The position numbers and the translations under genes were made by a program. The notes beneath the pieces were generated by a model. It searched no databases and was not told the DNA's origin. It saw only the letters and a program-made list of their open reading frames with translations. Below are positions 1 through 5,405 of a stretch of 5,405 nt of DNA, in pieces (position 1 is the first letter of the stretch; each line of letters begins with the position of its first letter). The stretch lies in assembly GCA_002772325.1 (NCBI GenBank), contig PCSL01000065.1, forward strand, positions 12,325 through 17,729, in the 5' to 3' direction. Source of the DNA: Chloroflexi bacterium CG23_combo_of_CG06-09_8_20_14_all_45_10. Lineage in GTDB: Bacteria > Chloroflexota > Dehalococcoidia > GIF9 > AB-539-J10.

Positions 1-1
1 A

Positions 2-1231
2 CAGCTCTGCTTTCGCTACAATTCTCTGGGGCAGGAGAAGTATGAATTTCTTAAGGAGGTTGACATTGGCGACATTATAGGGGTGGAAGGCAAGCTTTTC
101 CGAACAAAAACAGGGGAGATCACACTTGAAGCACCTGATTTCACTATGCTATGCAAATCCCTCCGCCCACTGCCGGAGAAGTGGCATGGACTGGCTGATG
201 TAGAAAAGAGGTACCGACAGAGGTATCTTGACCTTATTTCCAATGAAGATGCCAAAAACATCTTTACCCTACGTAGCCGGATTATCACTGCGGTTAGAAA
301 TTTTCTCAATAGCCAAGGCTTTATAGAGGCGGAGACCCCTGTGCTCCAGCCACAAGCTGGCGGAGCATTAGCACGCCCCTTCATCACCCATCACCACGCA
401 CTCGATGAAGACCTTTATTTGCGTATCGCTCTAGAGCTTCACCTTAAGAGACTGATAGTGGGCGGTTTTGATAAGGTTTATGAGATGGGACGTGCCTTCC
501 GCAACGAAGGCATTTCCATTAAACACAATCCCGAATTCACCTTGCTTGAGTGCTATCAAGCTTATGCCGATTATAATGACATAATGAATTTAGTCGAGGA
601 GGCAGTCTCTCACATCGCTCGTGAAGTTCTAGGCGATACTAAGATTACCTGTCAGGGGAAAACTATTGACCTTACTCCTCCCTGGCAAAGGCTTTATCTA
701 CGTGAGGCTATTAAAAAGCATTGTAGCATTGACTTTGAAGACTATCCCGATGCTGCTTCCTTGCGGTCACGAATGACAGAGATGGGAATGGAAGCTGATC
801 CGGGCAAGAGAAGAGGAAAACTTGTAGATGAGCTAATTGCCACCTTTGTTGAGTCGAATCTTATCCAGCCGACCTTCCTTCTCGATTACCCGGTGGAAAT
901 GTCGCCTTTGGCCAAGCGCAAGCGGGGCGATGACCGTTTGGTGGAAAGGTTTGAGGCATTCATTAATGGGATAGAGATTGCCAATGCTTTCACTGAACTC
1001 AACGACCCTCTAGAACAGAGGGAGAGGTTTCGACAACAGCTAAAAGAGCGAGTTGGAGATGAGGAGGTTGAGATTGCCGATGAGGATTTTCTTCAAGCTT
1101 TGGAGTATGGGATGCCACCCACTGGAGGTTTGGGAATAGGCATCGACCGCTTGGTAATGCTACTGACTGGACAAAGCTCTATTCGTGAGGTTATACTTTT
1201 CCCTCAATTGAAGACAAAATCGGAGCCCTGA
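2..1231 (+). CDS. lysS: Lysyl-tRNA synthetase (class II), 5'-truncated by window edge
   Basis: Attaches lysine to tRNA-Lys using ATP, in the cytoplasm. The frame is open from base 2 and its first codons already read as LysRS (LGQEKYEFLKEVDIGDIIGVE), so the true start lies upstream; the GTG at 83 is internal. The visible 409 codons compare with a usual length near 490-510, so roughly 85-100 residues of the N-terminal anticodon-binding OB fold are missing. Class II motifs are intact: motif 1 from about base 317 (GFIEAETPVLQP), motif 2 around 470-560 (FRNEGISIKHNPEFTLLE), and motif 3 around 1124-1200 (GGLGIGIDRLVMLLTG, then REVILFPQ). The linker RYLDLI and the segment DYPVEMSPLAK are also typical. 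It ends at TGA 1229-1231, 27 nt before serS, and probably heads the same transcript. No lesion is visible. The motifs separate it from AspRS and AsnRS, so the call is firm. Confidence 0.97.
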   Translation, partial: QLCFRYNSLGQEKYEFLKEVDIGDIIGVEGKLFRTKTGEITLEAPDFTMLCKSLRPLPEKWHGLADVEKRYRQRYLDLISNEDAKNIFTLRSRIITAVRNFLNSQGFIEAETPVLQPQAGGALARPFITHHHALDEDLYLRIALELHLKRLIVGGFDKVYEMGRAFRNEGISIKHNPEFTLLECYQAYADYNDIMNLVEEAVSHIAREVLGDTKITCQGKTIDLTPPWQRLYLREAIKKHCSIDFEDYPDAASLRSRMTEMGMEADPGKRRGKLVDELIATFVESNLIQPTFLLDYPVEMSPLAKRKRGDDRLVERFEAFINGIEIANAFTELNDPLEQRERFRQQLKERVGDEEVEIADEDFLQALEYGMPPTGGLGIGIDRLVMLLTGQSSIREVILFPQLKTKSEP

Positions 1232-1237
1232 CTCCGA
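1220..1237 (+). other. Small hairpin across the lysS stop codon
   Basis: A perfect 6-bp inverted repeat (TCGGAG / CTCCGA) with a 6-nt loop, CCCTGA, that contains the lysS TGA stop. No T-tract follows, so it is not an intrinsic terminator. It ends 7 nt before the serS ribosome binding site. It might influence ribosome transit or mRNA stability between the two genes, but a stem this short can arise by chance. Confidence 0.35.
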
Positions 1238-1244
1238 ACTAAGT

Positions 1245-1250
1245 GGAAGG
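1245..1250 (+). promoter_or_regulatory. Ribosome binding site of serS
   Basis: The purine-rich GGAAGG lies 8 nt before the ATG at 1259 and continues into AAGAA. It supports that ATG as the serS start. The 27-nt gap after lysS is too short for a T-box or other leader element. Confidence 0.7.
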
Positions 1251-1258
1251 AAGAACAA

Positions 1259-2521
1259 ATGCTTGATATTAAGCTTATCCGTGAAAGTCCGGGGGGTGTT
1301 CGCCAGGCACTTGAGAAAAGAGGTGACACTTTCGCCCTGGAGACCATTCTTGAAACTGATGAGCATCACCGCAGCTTGCTTCGTCAGGTAGAGCTACTCC
1401 GAAGTCAACATAACCAGGTAAGCAAACAGCTAGGCACAACGAAGGAGAAACCACCTCAGCTTATTGCCGAGATGCGTAAGCTAGGAGAGCAAATATCTGC
1501 TTTACAGCAGGAAACCAGCCAGGTTAAAGCCAACCTTGAATCCTTATTGCTAGAACTGCCAAACATTCCTCATACCAGCGTGCCTTTGGGAAAGAATGAG
1601 AGCAACAATATTGTGGTGCGTAGCTGGGGTGAGCCAAGAGAGTTCTCCTTCAAGCCATTGCCTCATTGGGAGTTAGGTGAGAAACTGGGCATAATAGATT
1701 TTCAAAGGGGTGTAAAGCTCTCTGGGACTCGATTCTATGTTCTCAAAGGATTGGGGGCACATCTTCAGCGAGCGCTAATCTCTTTTATGCTTGATTTGCA
1801 TGTAACCGAGCATGGCTACAAAGAAATCTATCCTCCTTTTATGGTCAAGCGGGAATGCATGGTAGGTTCGGGAAACTTGCCCAAATTTAGCGATAACCTA
1901 TACCACGACGATGAGGACGATTTCTGGTTTATACCCACAGCAGAAGTGCCTTTAACTAATTTGCATCGTGATGAGATATTAGATGCCAAGGACTTGCCCC
2001 TTCATTACGTTGCCTACACCGCTTGCTTCCGCCGGGAGAAGATGGCTGCAGGTAAAGATACCCGGGGTATCAAGAGAGGGCATCAGTTTGATAAGGTGGA
2101 GCTTTATAAGCTCACTGAGCCGGAAAAATCTGATGAGGAACTGGAGAAGTTAGTAGCTAATGCTGAAGATGTGTGTCGTAGACTAGCTATTCCTTACCGC
2201 GTGATACAATTATGTACTGGCGACCTTGGTTTTGCTGCCTGTAAAACATACGATATTGAAATGTGGGCTCCGGGCTCTGCTGAGTGGCTTGAAGTTAGCT
2301 CCTGTAGCAACTGCAGCGACTTTCAGGCCAGGCGAACTAATATCCGCTACCGTCCCGAACCTGGAAGTAGACCTTGCTTTGTCCACACACTTAATGGCTC
2401 AGGTTTAGCTTTGCCACGAGTCCTTATCGCTGTGCTGGAAAATTATCAGCAACCCGATGGCACTGTATTAGTACCCGAGGTGCTACAGCCTTACCTACAT
2501 ATAAATGCAATCCAAAATTAA
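1259..2521 (+). CDS. serS: Seryl-tRNA synthetase
   Basis: Charges tRNA-Ser (and tRNA-Sec, if present) with serine using ATP, acting in the cytoplasm as a dimer. The protein has 420 residues, the usual bacterial length. Residues about 25-105 are a charged, Gln/Leu-rich two-helix region matching the antiparallel coiled-coil arm that grips the long variable arm of tRNA-Ser. The catalytic domain follows: motif 1 near 170-200, TAEVPLTN at 227-234, motif 2 beginning FRRE at 257-260 and running to KRGHQFDKVE from 272, and motif 3 TLNGSGLALPR at 377-387 followed by LENYQQPDG. The motif 2 loop reads EKMAAGKDTRG rather than the common EAGxAGRDTRG; the conserved Glu and the DTRG are kept. The ATG has a good ribosome binding site. 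It sits between lysS and a cysteine/serine-degrading enzyme gene with short gaps, as in one operon. Arginine codons are mostly CGN (about 20 of 27, counted by hand). Confidence 0.98.
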   Translation: MLDIKLIRESPGGVRQALEKRGDTFALETILETDEHHRSLLRQVELLRSQHNQVSKQLGTTKEKPPQLIAEMRKLGEQISALQQETSQVKANLESLLLELPNIPHTSVPLGKNESNNIVVRSWGEPREFSFKPLPHWELGEKLGIIDFQRGVKLSGTRFYVLKGLGAHLQRALISFMLDLHVTEHGYKEIYPPFMVKRECMVGSGNLPKFSDNLYHDDEDDFWFIPTAEVPLTNLHRDEILDAKDLPLHYVAYTACFRREKMAAGKDTRGIKRGHQFDKVELYKLTEPEKSDEELEKLVANAEDVCRRLAIPYRVIQLCTGDLGFAACKTYDIEMWAPGSAEWLEVSSCSNCSDFQARRTNIRYRPEPGSRPCFVHTLNGSGLALPRVLIAVLENYQQPDGTVLVPEVLQPYLHINAIQN

Positions 2522-2528
2522 TTTCCCT

Positions 2529-2534
2529 GAGGAG
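2529..2534 (+). promoter_or_regulatory. Ribosome binding site deciding a non-ATG start
   Basis: GAGGAG lies 8 nt before an in-frame ATA at 2543 and only 2 nt before an in-frame ATT at 2537. The first in-frame ATG, at 2585, is about 50 nt away and has no purine-rich site of its own. The motif therefore points to initiation at 2543. It lies partly in the loop of a weak A/T inverted repeat (AATTTC 2520-2525 / GAAATT 2534-2539). Confidence 0.6.
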
Positions 2535-2542
2535 AAATTGAA

Positions 2543-3919
2543 ATAGACATACTGAAATTCCTGCAACGCAATGTAAAGCCCGCAATGGGGTGCACTGAGG
2601 TAGCAGCAATAGGATTGGCTACATCAACAGCATATAACGCCTTATTTGGCAACTACCCGGTGCATTTAGGCTTGGGCATAAATGAGAGTGTACCTTTACC
2701 CGATACTGAGAAAGTGGAAAAATTGATGATAAGGGTGGATAGAAATGTCTTTAAAAATGCCTGTGGTGTCGCTATACCTAAGACTAATGGGCAAAGAGGG
2801 ATTAACCTCGCAGCAGCTCTAGGCATATTCACAAATCTTAACAAAAATGCCACCCTAAAGAAGCAGCAATATTTAAATATTTTCGGCCAAATAAATGCTC
2901 CCATACTAGAAAGGGCAAATAGCTTGGTGGGCAAAATAGAAATTGGAGAGGCAGACATTGGTGAAAAAATAACAGCTATCGACATCTCAGCCGAACTTAT
3001 TTACCTTAAAGATGAAACAGAAACAATAGCAAAGACAAGAATATGTGGAGCTCATGACAATATAGTGTTAATACAAATAAACGATAGGAAAATATACGAA
3101 CAAAGTATTGATCAGAAAGCCGAGAATGAGGAAGAAAATTTGCCAGAAAATATACCAGAGATTATTAGAATTATCGAAGATATAGATGCTAAGGAGGAGG
3201 AAGAACTTAGGAAGACAATAATTATAAATAAACAGCTGACAAAAGAGGGAAGAGGCAAACAATATGGTATAGGAATTGTAAAAGCTCTAGAGAGTTTGAT
3301 TCAAAATGGCATGTTATCAAATGACTTAATGACAAATATTAAACTGGAGACTGCCTCTGGAGTTGAGGCAAGGATGGGAGGTGCTCCAAAACCAGCAATG
3401 AGCACATCAGGGTCAGGGAATATGGGTATCACCGCTACAGTTCCCATCATTGTTACCGCCAAATGGCTAAATATCGATGAAGATAGACTCCTAAAGTCTA
3501 TACTGCTGTCACACATTGTCACCAGGATCATATCCAACTATACAGGTGATTTGTCTGCGCTATGCGGTTGTTTCAATAAATCAGCTATTGGAGCAGCGGC
3601 AGGGCTCACATATCTTCTGGGAGGCAAAGAGAGGGAAATAAACAATGCCATTAATGCTGCAGCATCAAACATGACAGGCGTCATATGCGATGGGGCTAAA
3701 TATAGTTGCACATTAAAAGCCATGACAGCAGCAGGCGTTGCTATGGAAAGTGCCTTAATGAGCGTAAATGGAATAAAGATACCTCCGAATGGAATTGTGG
3801 ATGAAAAACCAAAAGATACTATGAAGAATATAGGTATGATTTCATATTCTATGGCTCAAACGGATATGACGATTGTAAAAATACTACAGAATTTGGAATT
3901 AACCTTAGAAAACAATTAA
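2543..3919 (+). CDS. L-cysteine desulfidase / iron-sulfur L-serine dehydratase alpha family (UPF0597, CyuA/YhaM-like)
   Basis: Members are PLP-independent lyases with a [4Fe-4S] cluster that convert L-cysteine to pyruvate, ammonia and sulfide; the related dehydratases act on L-serine. From the proposed ATA start the protein has 458 residues, close to the family length. It begins DILKFLQRNVKPAMGCTE, matching the N-terminal block (VKPALGCTE) of E. coli YhaM. Conserved parts are Cys17, RMGG from 277, SGSGN at 289-293 followed by GITAT, LSALC with Cys341, GAAAG, and CDGAKYSC with Cys382 and Cys389. The cysteines in these blocks are the expected cluster ligands. The middle (about 185-235) is acidic, Lys-rich and less conserved. 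No signal peptide or membrane segment is seen, so it is cytoplasmic. It starts 21 nt after serS. If translation instead began at ATG 2585, the conserved VKPA block would be lost. Codon use is unlike serS: about 29 of 56 Ile codons are ATA and 13 of 14 Arg codons are AGA/AGG. Family is firm; cysteine versus serine as substrate cannot be settled here. Confidence 0.9.
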   Translation: MDILKFLQRNVKPAMGCTEVAAIGLATSTAYNALFGNYPVHLGLGINESVPLPDTEKVEKLMIRVDRNVFKNACGVAIPKTNGQRGINLAAALGIFTNLNKNATLKKQQYLNIFGQINAPILERANSLVGKIEIGEADIGEKITAIDISAELIYLKDETETIAKTRICGAHDNIVLIQINDRKIYEQSIDQKAENEEENLPENIPEIIRIIEDIDAKEEEELRKTIIINKQLTKEGRGKQYGIGIVKALESLIQNGMLSNDLMTNIKLETASGVEARMGGAPKPAMSTSGSGNMGITATVPIIVTAKWLNIDEDRLLKSILLSHIVTRIISNYTGDLSALCGCFNKSAIGAAAGLTYLLGGKEREINNAINAAASNMTGVICDGAKYSCTLKAMTAAGVAMESALMSVNGIKIPPNGIVDEKPKDTMKNIGMISYSMAQTDMTIVKILQNLELTLENN

Positions 3920-5284
3920 GGCTGTGATATCCATTATATTGGTCCCGCTGGGCCCGGTTACCACTAGATCCTCAAGCTCCTTAAAGAAATGATAAGAGTC
4001 GTTGTTCTCGAGGTAGGAGGAAGGATCTAAGCCAAGTTCTCTCGCCTTCTGGAGTGTGAATCCATCCGCTATCGCTCCAGCAGCATCTGTGGGGCCATCT
4101 ACCCCATCCGTGCCGAAGGACGCGATGGCCGCGCCCTCCAAACCCGCTAAACCTGCCACCGCACTGAGCACGAGCTCTTGATTTCGACCTCCCACACCTT
4201 GGCCCCTCACTCTTACCGTGGTCTCGCCCCCTGAAAGCAAAAGAGCTGGCATTGGGATTGGCTTTCCTGCCTCGTATACTTCTTTCGCCACACGGGCTAA
4301 GTGCTCGCCGACCTGGCGCGCCTCACCTTGCATCGTGGCTGTTAAAATATGGACGTTGAGATCGTGGGCCCTTCCAACTTCCACAGCCATTTCGAGAGCA
4401 TCTGCATTGCTTGCTATAATCTTGTAGTAGGCGTTTCGGAAACATTCCTCCCCCAGCTTGGGTGTTTCAGGTATCGCACCTCTTACTCCGTTTCTCAAGC
4501 GGGCAATAATGCTTGGCGATACCTTTTCCGTGAGTTTATATTTTTCAAGCACGGAAAAAGCATCCCGGTAGGTGGTTAAATCCCAATAAGTCGGCCCACT
4601 GGCGATCGTATCTAATCTATCCCCAACTACATCAGAGATAATCAGAGTAATGATCCTTGCCGGATAAGCTGCCCTAGCCAGTTGGCCCCCCTTCACAGCA
4701 GACAGGTGTTTTCTGACCGCATTAACCTCCTGGATGGCAGCGCCACTTTTTAACAAAAGCTGTGTAACCTCTTGCAGCTCGCTAAGCTCTATACCCCCCG
4801 CAGGGAGAGGCATGAGCGCCGAGCCGCCGCCGCTTATCAGACATATCACGAGGTCTCGTGAACCAAGTCCGCTAACAAGATCCAGTATCCGCTTGGTGCC
4901 TTCCATACCAGATTCACTGGGAATGGGATGCCCTGCCTCCACGAACTTGATTTTGTGCCCTGCTTTCCTTGGTACCGTGCCCTCAGGGATGTTTACTCTG
5001 CCTTCCGCGAGTCGGTCTCCCAAGATCTGCTCAAGCGTTATCGCCATTGCGGCACTGGCTTTCCCGCCACCGACTGCCACAATCCTATCAACCCTGCTGA
5101 GATCAACCTCATAATTCCCAAACTTAAGCTTATCAGCTTCAACTTTCACCCATTTTCGTATACTAGAAGAGGGATCCCCCGCTTTGATGGCACTATCTAC
5201 TAACTCAACCAAGATTCCTCTAGCCTTACTGAGTTTCGGACTTCGAGCATTTTGAACTAGCACATCAGCGTTTTTTACTAGCAT
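3905..5284 (-). CDS. Glycerate 2-kinase (DUF4147/MOFRL family, GckA/TtuD-like)
   Basis: Phosphorylates D-glycerate with ATP to 2-phosphoglycerate, feeding serine, glyoxylate or sugar-acid breakdown into lower glycolysis; cytoplasmic. Relatives are sometimes labelled hydroxypyruvate reductase (TtuD), probably wrongly. The 459-residue protein is complete and slightly longer than the usual 420-450. The N-terminal DUF4147 domain shows GGGKAS at 72-77, GHP at 118-120, SGGGSAL at 151-157, NAVRKHLSAVKGG at 188-200, then SDVVGD and ASGPT. The C-terminal MOFRL domain shows SGGETTVRV from 351, GGRNQE at 365-370, GTDGVDGPTDAAGA from 391 and GPSGTN at 444-449. Lys75 and Arg367, in the two Gly-rich motifs, are the likely nucleotide/catalytic residues by family analogy. 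The ATG is preceded directly by an in-frame TAG and by GGTGAA, so the start is well fixed. It converges on the desulfidase-family gene and overlaps its 3' end by 15 nt. It is clearly richer in G+C than that neighbour. Confidence 0.96.
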   Translation of the reverse strand: MLVKNADVLVQNARSPKLSKARGILVELVDSAIKAGDPSSSIRKWVKVEADKLKFGNYEVDLSRVDRIVAVGGGKASAAMAITLEQILGDRLAEGRVNIPEGTVPRKAGHKIKFVEAGHPIPSESGMEGTKRILDLVSGLGSRDLVICLISGGGSALMPLPAGGIELSELQEVTQLLLKSGAAIQEVNAVRKHLSAVKGGQLARAAYPARIITLIISDVVGDRLDTIASGPTYWDLTTYRDAFSVLEKYKLTEKVSPSIIARLRNGVRGAIPETPKLGEECFRNAYYKIIASNADALEMAVEVGRAHDLNVHILTATMQGEARQVGEHLARVAKEVYEAGKPIPMPALLLSGGETTVRVRGQGVGGRNQELVLSAVAGLAGLEGAAIASFGTDGVDGPTDAAGAIADGFTLQKARELGLDPSSYLENNDSYHFFKELEDLVVTGPSGTNIMDITALIVF

Positions 5285-5289
5285 CTATC

Positions 5290-5295
5290 TTCACC
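5290..5295 (-). promoter_or_regulatory. Ribosome binding site of the glycerate kinase
   Basis: Read on the - strand this is GGTGAA, 5 nt before the ATG at 5284-5282. It matches the GGTGA half of the consensus AGGAGGTGA and supports this start. I could not assign a convincing promoter further upstream: TAGAAT (a possible -10 within the A/T repeats) has no good -35 partner. Confidence 0.65.
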
Positions 5296-5312
5296 ACACT
5301 TCTTTAATTAAA

Positions 5313-5333
5313 TCCTAAATTCTAATTTCTAAT
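5313..5333. repeat. A/T-rich period-7 repeat, inner block
   Basis: Three consecutive 7-mers: TCCTAAA, TTCTAAT, TTCTAAT, the last two identical. They lie between the kinase ribosome binding site and the 28-bp tandem repeat. The A/T richness could help DNA melting or hold the kinase promoter, but nothing in the sequence proves a function. Confidence 0.6.
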
Positions 5334-5336
5334 GCA

Positions 5337-5352
5337 CGAGGCTGAAGCCTCG
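5337..5352. repeat. Perfect short palindrome at the repeat boundary
   Basis: CGAGGCTGAAGCCTCG folds as a stem of 6-7 bp with a tiny loop (TGAA or GA). It forms only at the junction with the first 28-bp unit. At the second unit the left arm is replaced by A/T-rich sequence and only GGC/GCC can pair. It has no T-tract on either strand, so it is not an intrinsic terminator. It resembles REP-type intergenic hairpins. Confidence 0.75.
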
Positions 5353-5395
5353 CACTACAACAAATTCGGCTGAAGCCTCGCACTACAACAAATTC
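5340..5395. repeat. Two perfect tandem copies of a 28-bp unit
   Basis: Bases 5340-5367 and 5368-5395 are identical. Each unit begins GGCTGAAGCCTCGCAC, continues with TACAACAA and ends in ATTC. The G/C-rich part carries the palindrome half and the rest is A/C-rich. No spacer separates the copies, so it is not a CRISPR array. It lies about 56-111 nt upstream of the kinase start. The window ends 10 nt later, so the full element may be longer. Confidence 0.92.
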
Positions 5396-5405
5396 AAATT
5401 TCAAA
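5393..5405. repeat. A/T-rich period-7 repeat, outer block (cut by window end)
   Basis: TTCAAAT then TTCAAA, a 7-nt period like the block on the other side of the 28-bp units but with a different core. It overlaps the last 3 nt of the second unit and runs to the window edge, so its extent is unknown. Confidence 0.45.

Noticed and set aside
53..60. Strong Shine-Dalgarno-like AAGGAGGT near the left edge, with possible starts downstream such as GTG 83
   Set aside because: It lies inside the continuous lysS frame and encodes Lys-Glu-Val in a recognisable LysRS segment. Homology extends to base 2, so it is not the start of a separate gene.
16..387. Open frame on the - strand opposite lysS
   Set aside because: It is antisense to conserved LysRS motif 1 sequence and has no recognisable protein features.
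1232..1258. T-box or other leader regulating serS
   Set aside because: Only 27 nt separate lysS from serS, too short for a T-box. Any such leader would have to lie upstream of lysS, outside the window.
2653..3723. Several - strand open frames opposite the desulfidase-family gene
   Set aside because: They mirror an A-rich coding strand. The hydrophobic stretches come from reverse-reading Lys/Ile-rich codons, and the + frame has clear family motifs.
4218..5203. Several + strand open frames opposite the glycerate kinase
   Set aside because: All are antisense to conserved DUF4147/MOFRL motifs, overlap one another and lack ribosome binding sites or recognisable domains.
5296..5336. Sigma-70 promoter for the kinase in the A/T-rich stretch
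   Set aside because: TAGAAT on the - strand resembles a -10 box, but the sequence 16-18 nt upstream (CTTCAG/TTCAGC region) is a poor -35. Too weak to annotate.
5337..5352. Intrinsic terminator for a gene beyond the right edge
   Set aside because: The stem is G/C-rich, but no run of T (or A for the other strand) follows directly, and the neighbouring gene is not visible.
5337..5395. CRISPR array
   Set aside because: The two 28-bp copies are directly adjacent with no spacer, and no cas gene is present.

Overview
This 5.4 kb window is bacterial and densely coded. It holds four protein genes and one short repeat-bearing intergenic stretch. All four products belong to well-known families, and I see no undescribed multi-gene system. 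The most unusual items are a gene that appears to start at a non-standard codon, a sharp change in codon use at that gene, and a small structured tandem repeat at the right edge.

Layout, left to right. (1) On the + strand, the window opens inside lysS (class II lysyl-tRNA synthetase), whose N-terminus lies outside. (2) serS (seryl-tRNA synthetase) follows 27 nt downstream. (3) Only 21 nt after serS comes a complete gene of the L-cysteine desulfidase / iron-sulfur L-serine dehydratase alpha family (UPF0597, relatives of E. coli CyuA/YhaM). The short gaps and ribosome binding sites suggest these three are co-transcribed. (4) On the - strand, a complete glycerate 2-kinase (DUF4147 plus MOFRL domains, GckA/TtuD type) converges on gene 3, and their 3' ends overlap by 15 nt. 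(5) The last 121 nt, upstream of the kinase, hold its ribosome binding site, A/T-rich period-7 repeats, and a perfect 28-bp tandem duplication containing a short palindrome.

How the genes relate. lysS and serS supply charged tRNAs for translation. The third enzyme breaks down cysteine or serine to pyruvate and ammonia (plus sulfide from cysteine), and the kinase makes 2-phosphoglycerate, an intermediate reachable from serine through hydroxypyruvate and glycerate. A shared serine/cysteine theme is possible but is inference. The kinase is on the other strand and has a different base composition.

Organism. The synthetases are bacterial in type. The SerRS motif 2 variant, the oxygen-sensitive type of desulfidase/dehydratase and the repeat style would fit an anaerobic lineage such as Dehalococcoidia (Chloroflexota). 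That is a low-confidence impression, not an assignment. G+C is uneven: sampled rows give roughly 45% in serS, below 40% over much of gene 3, and above 50% in the kinase, so the window looks like a compositional mosaic.
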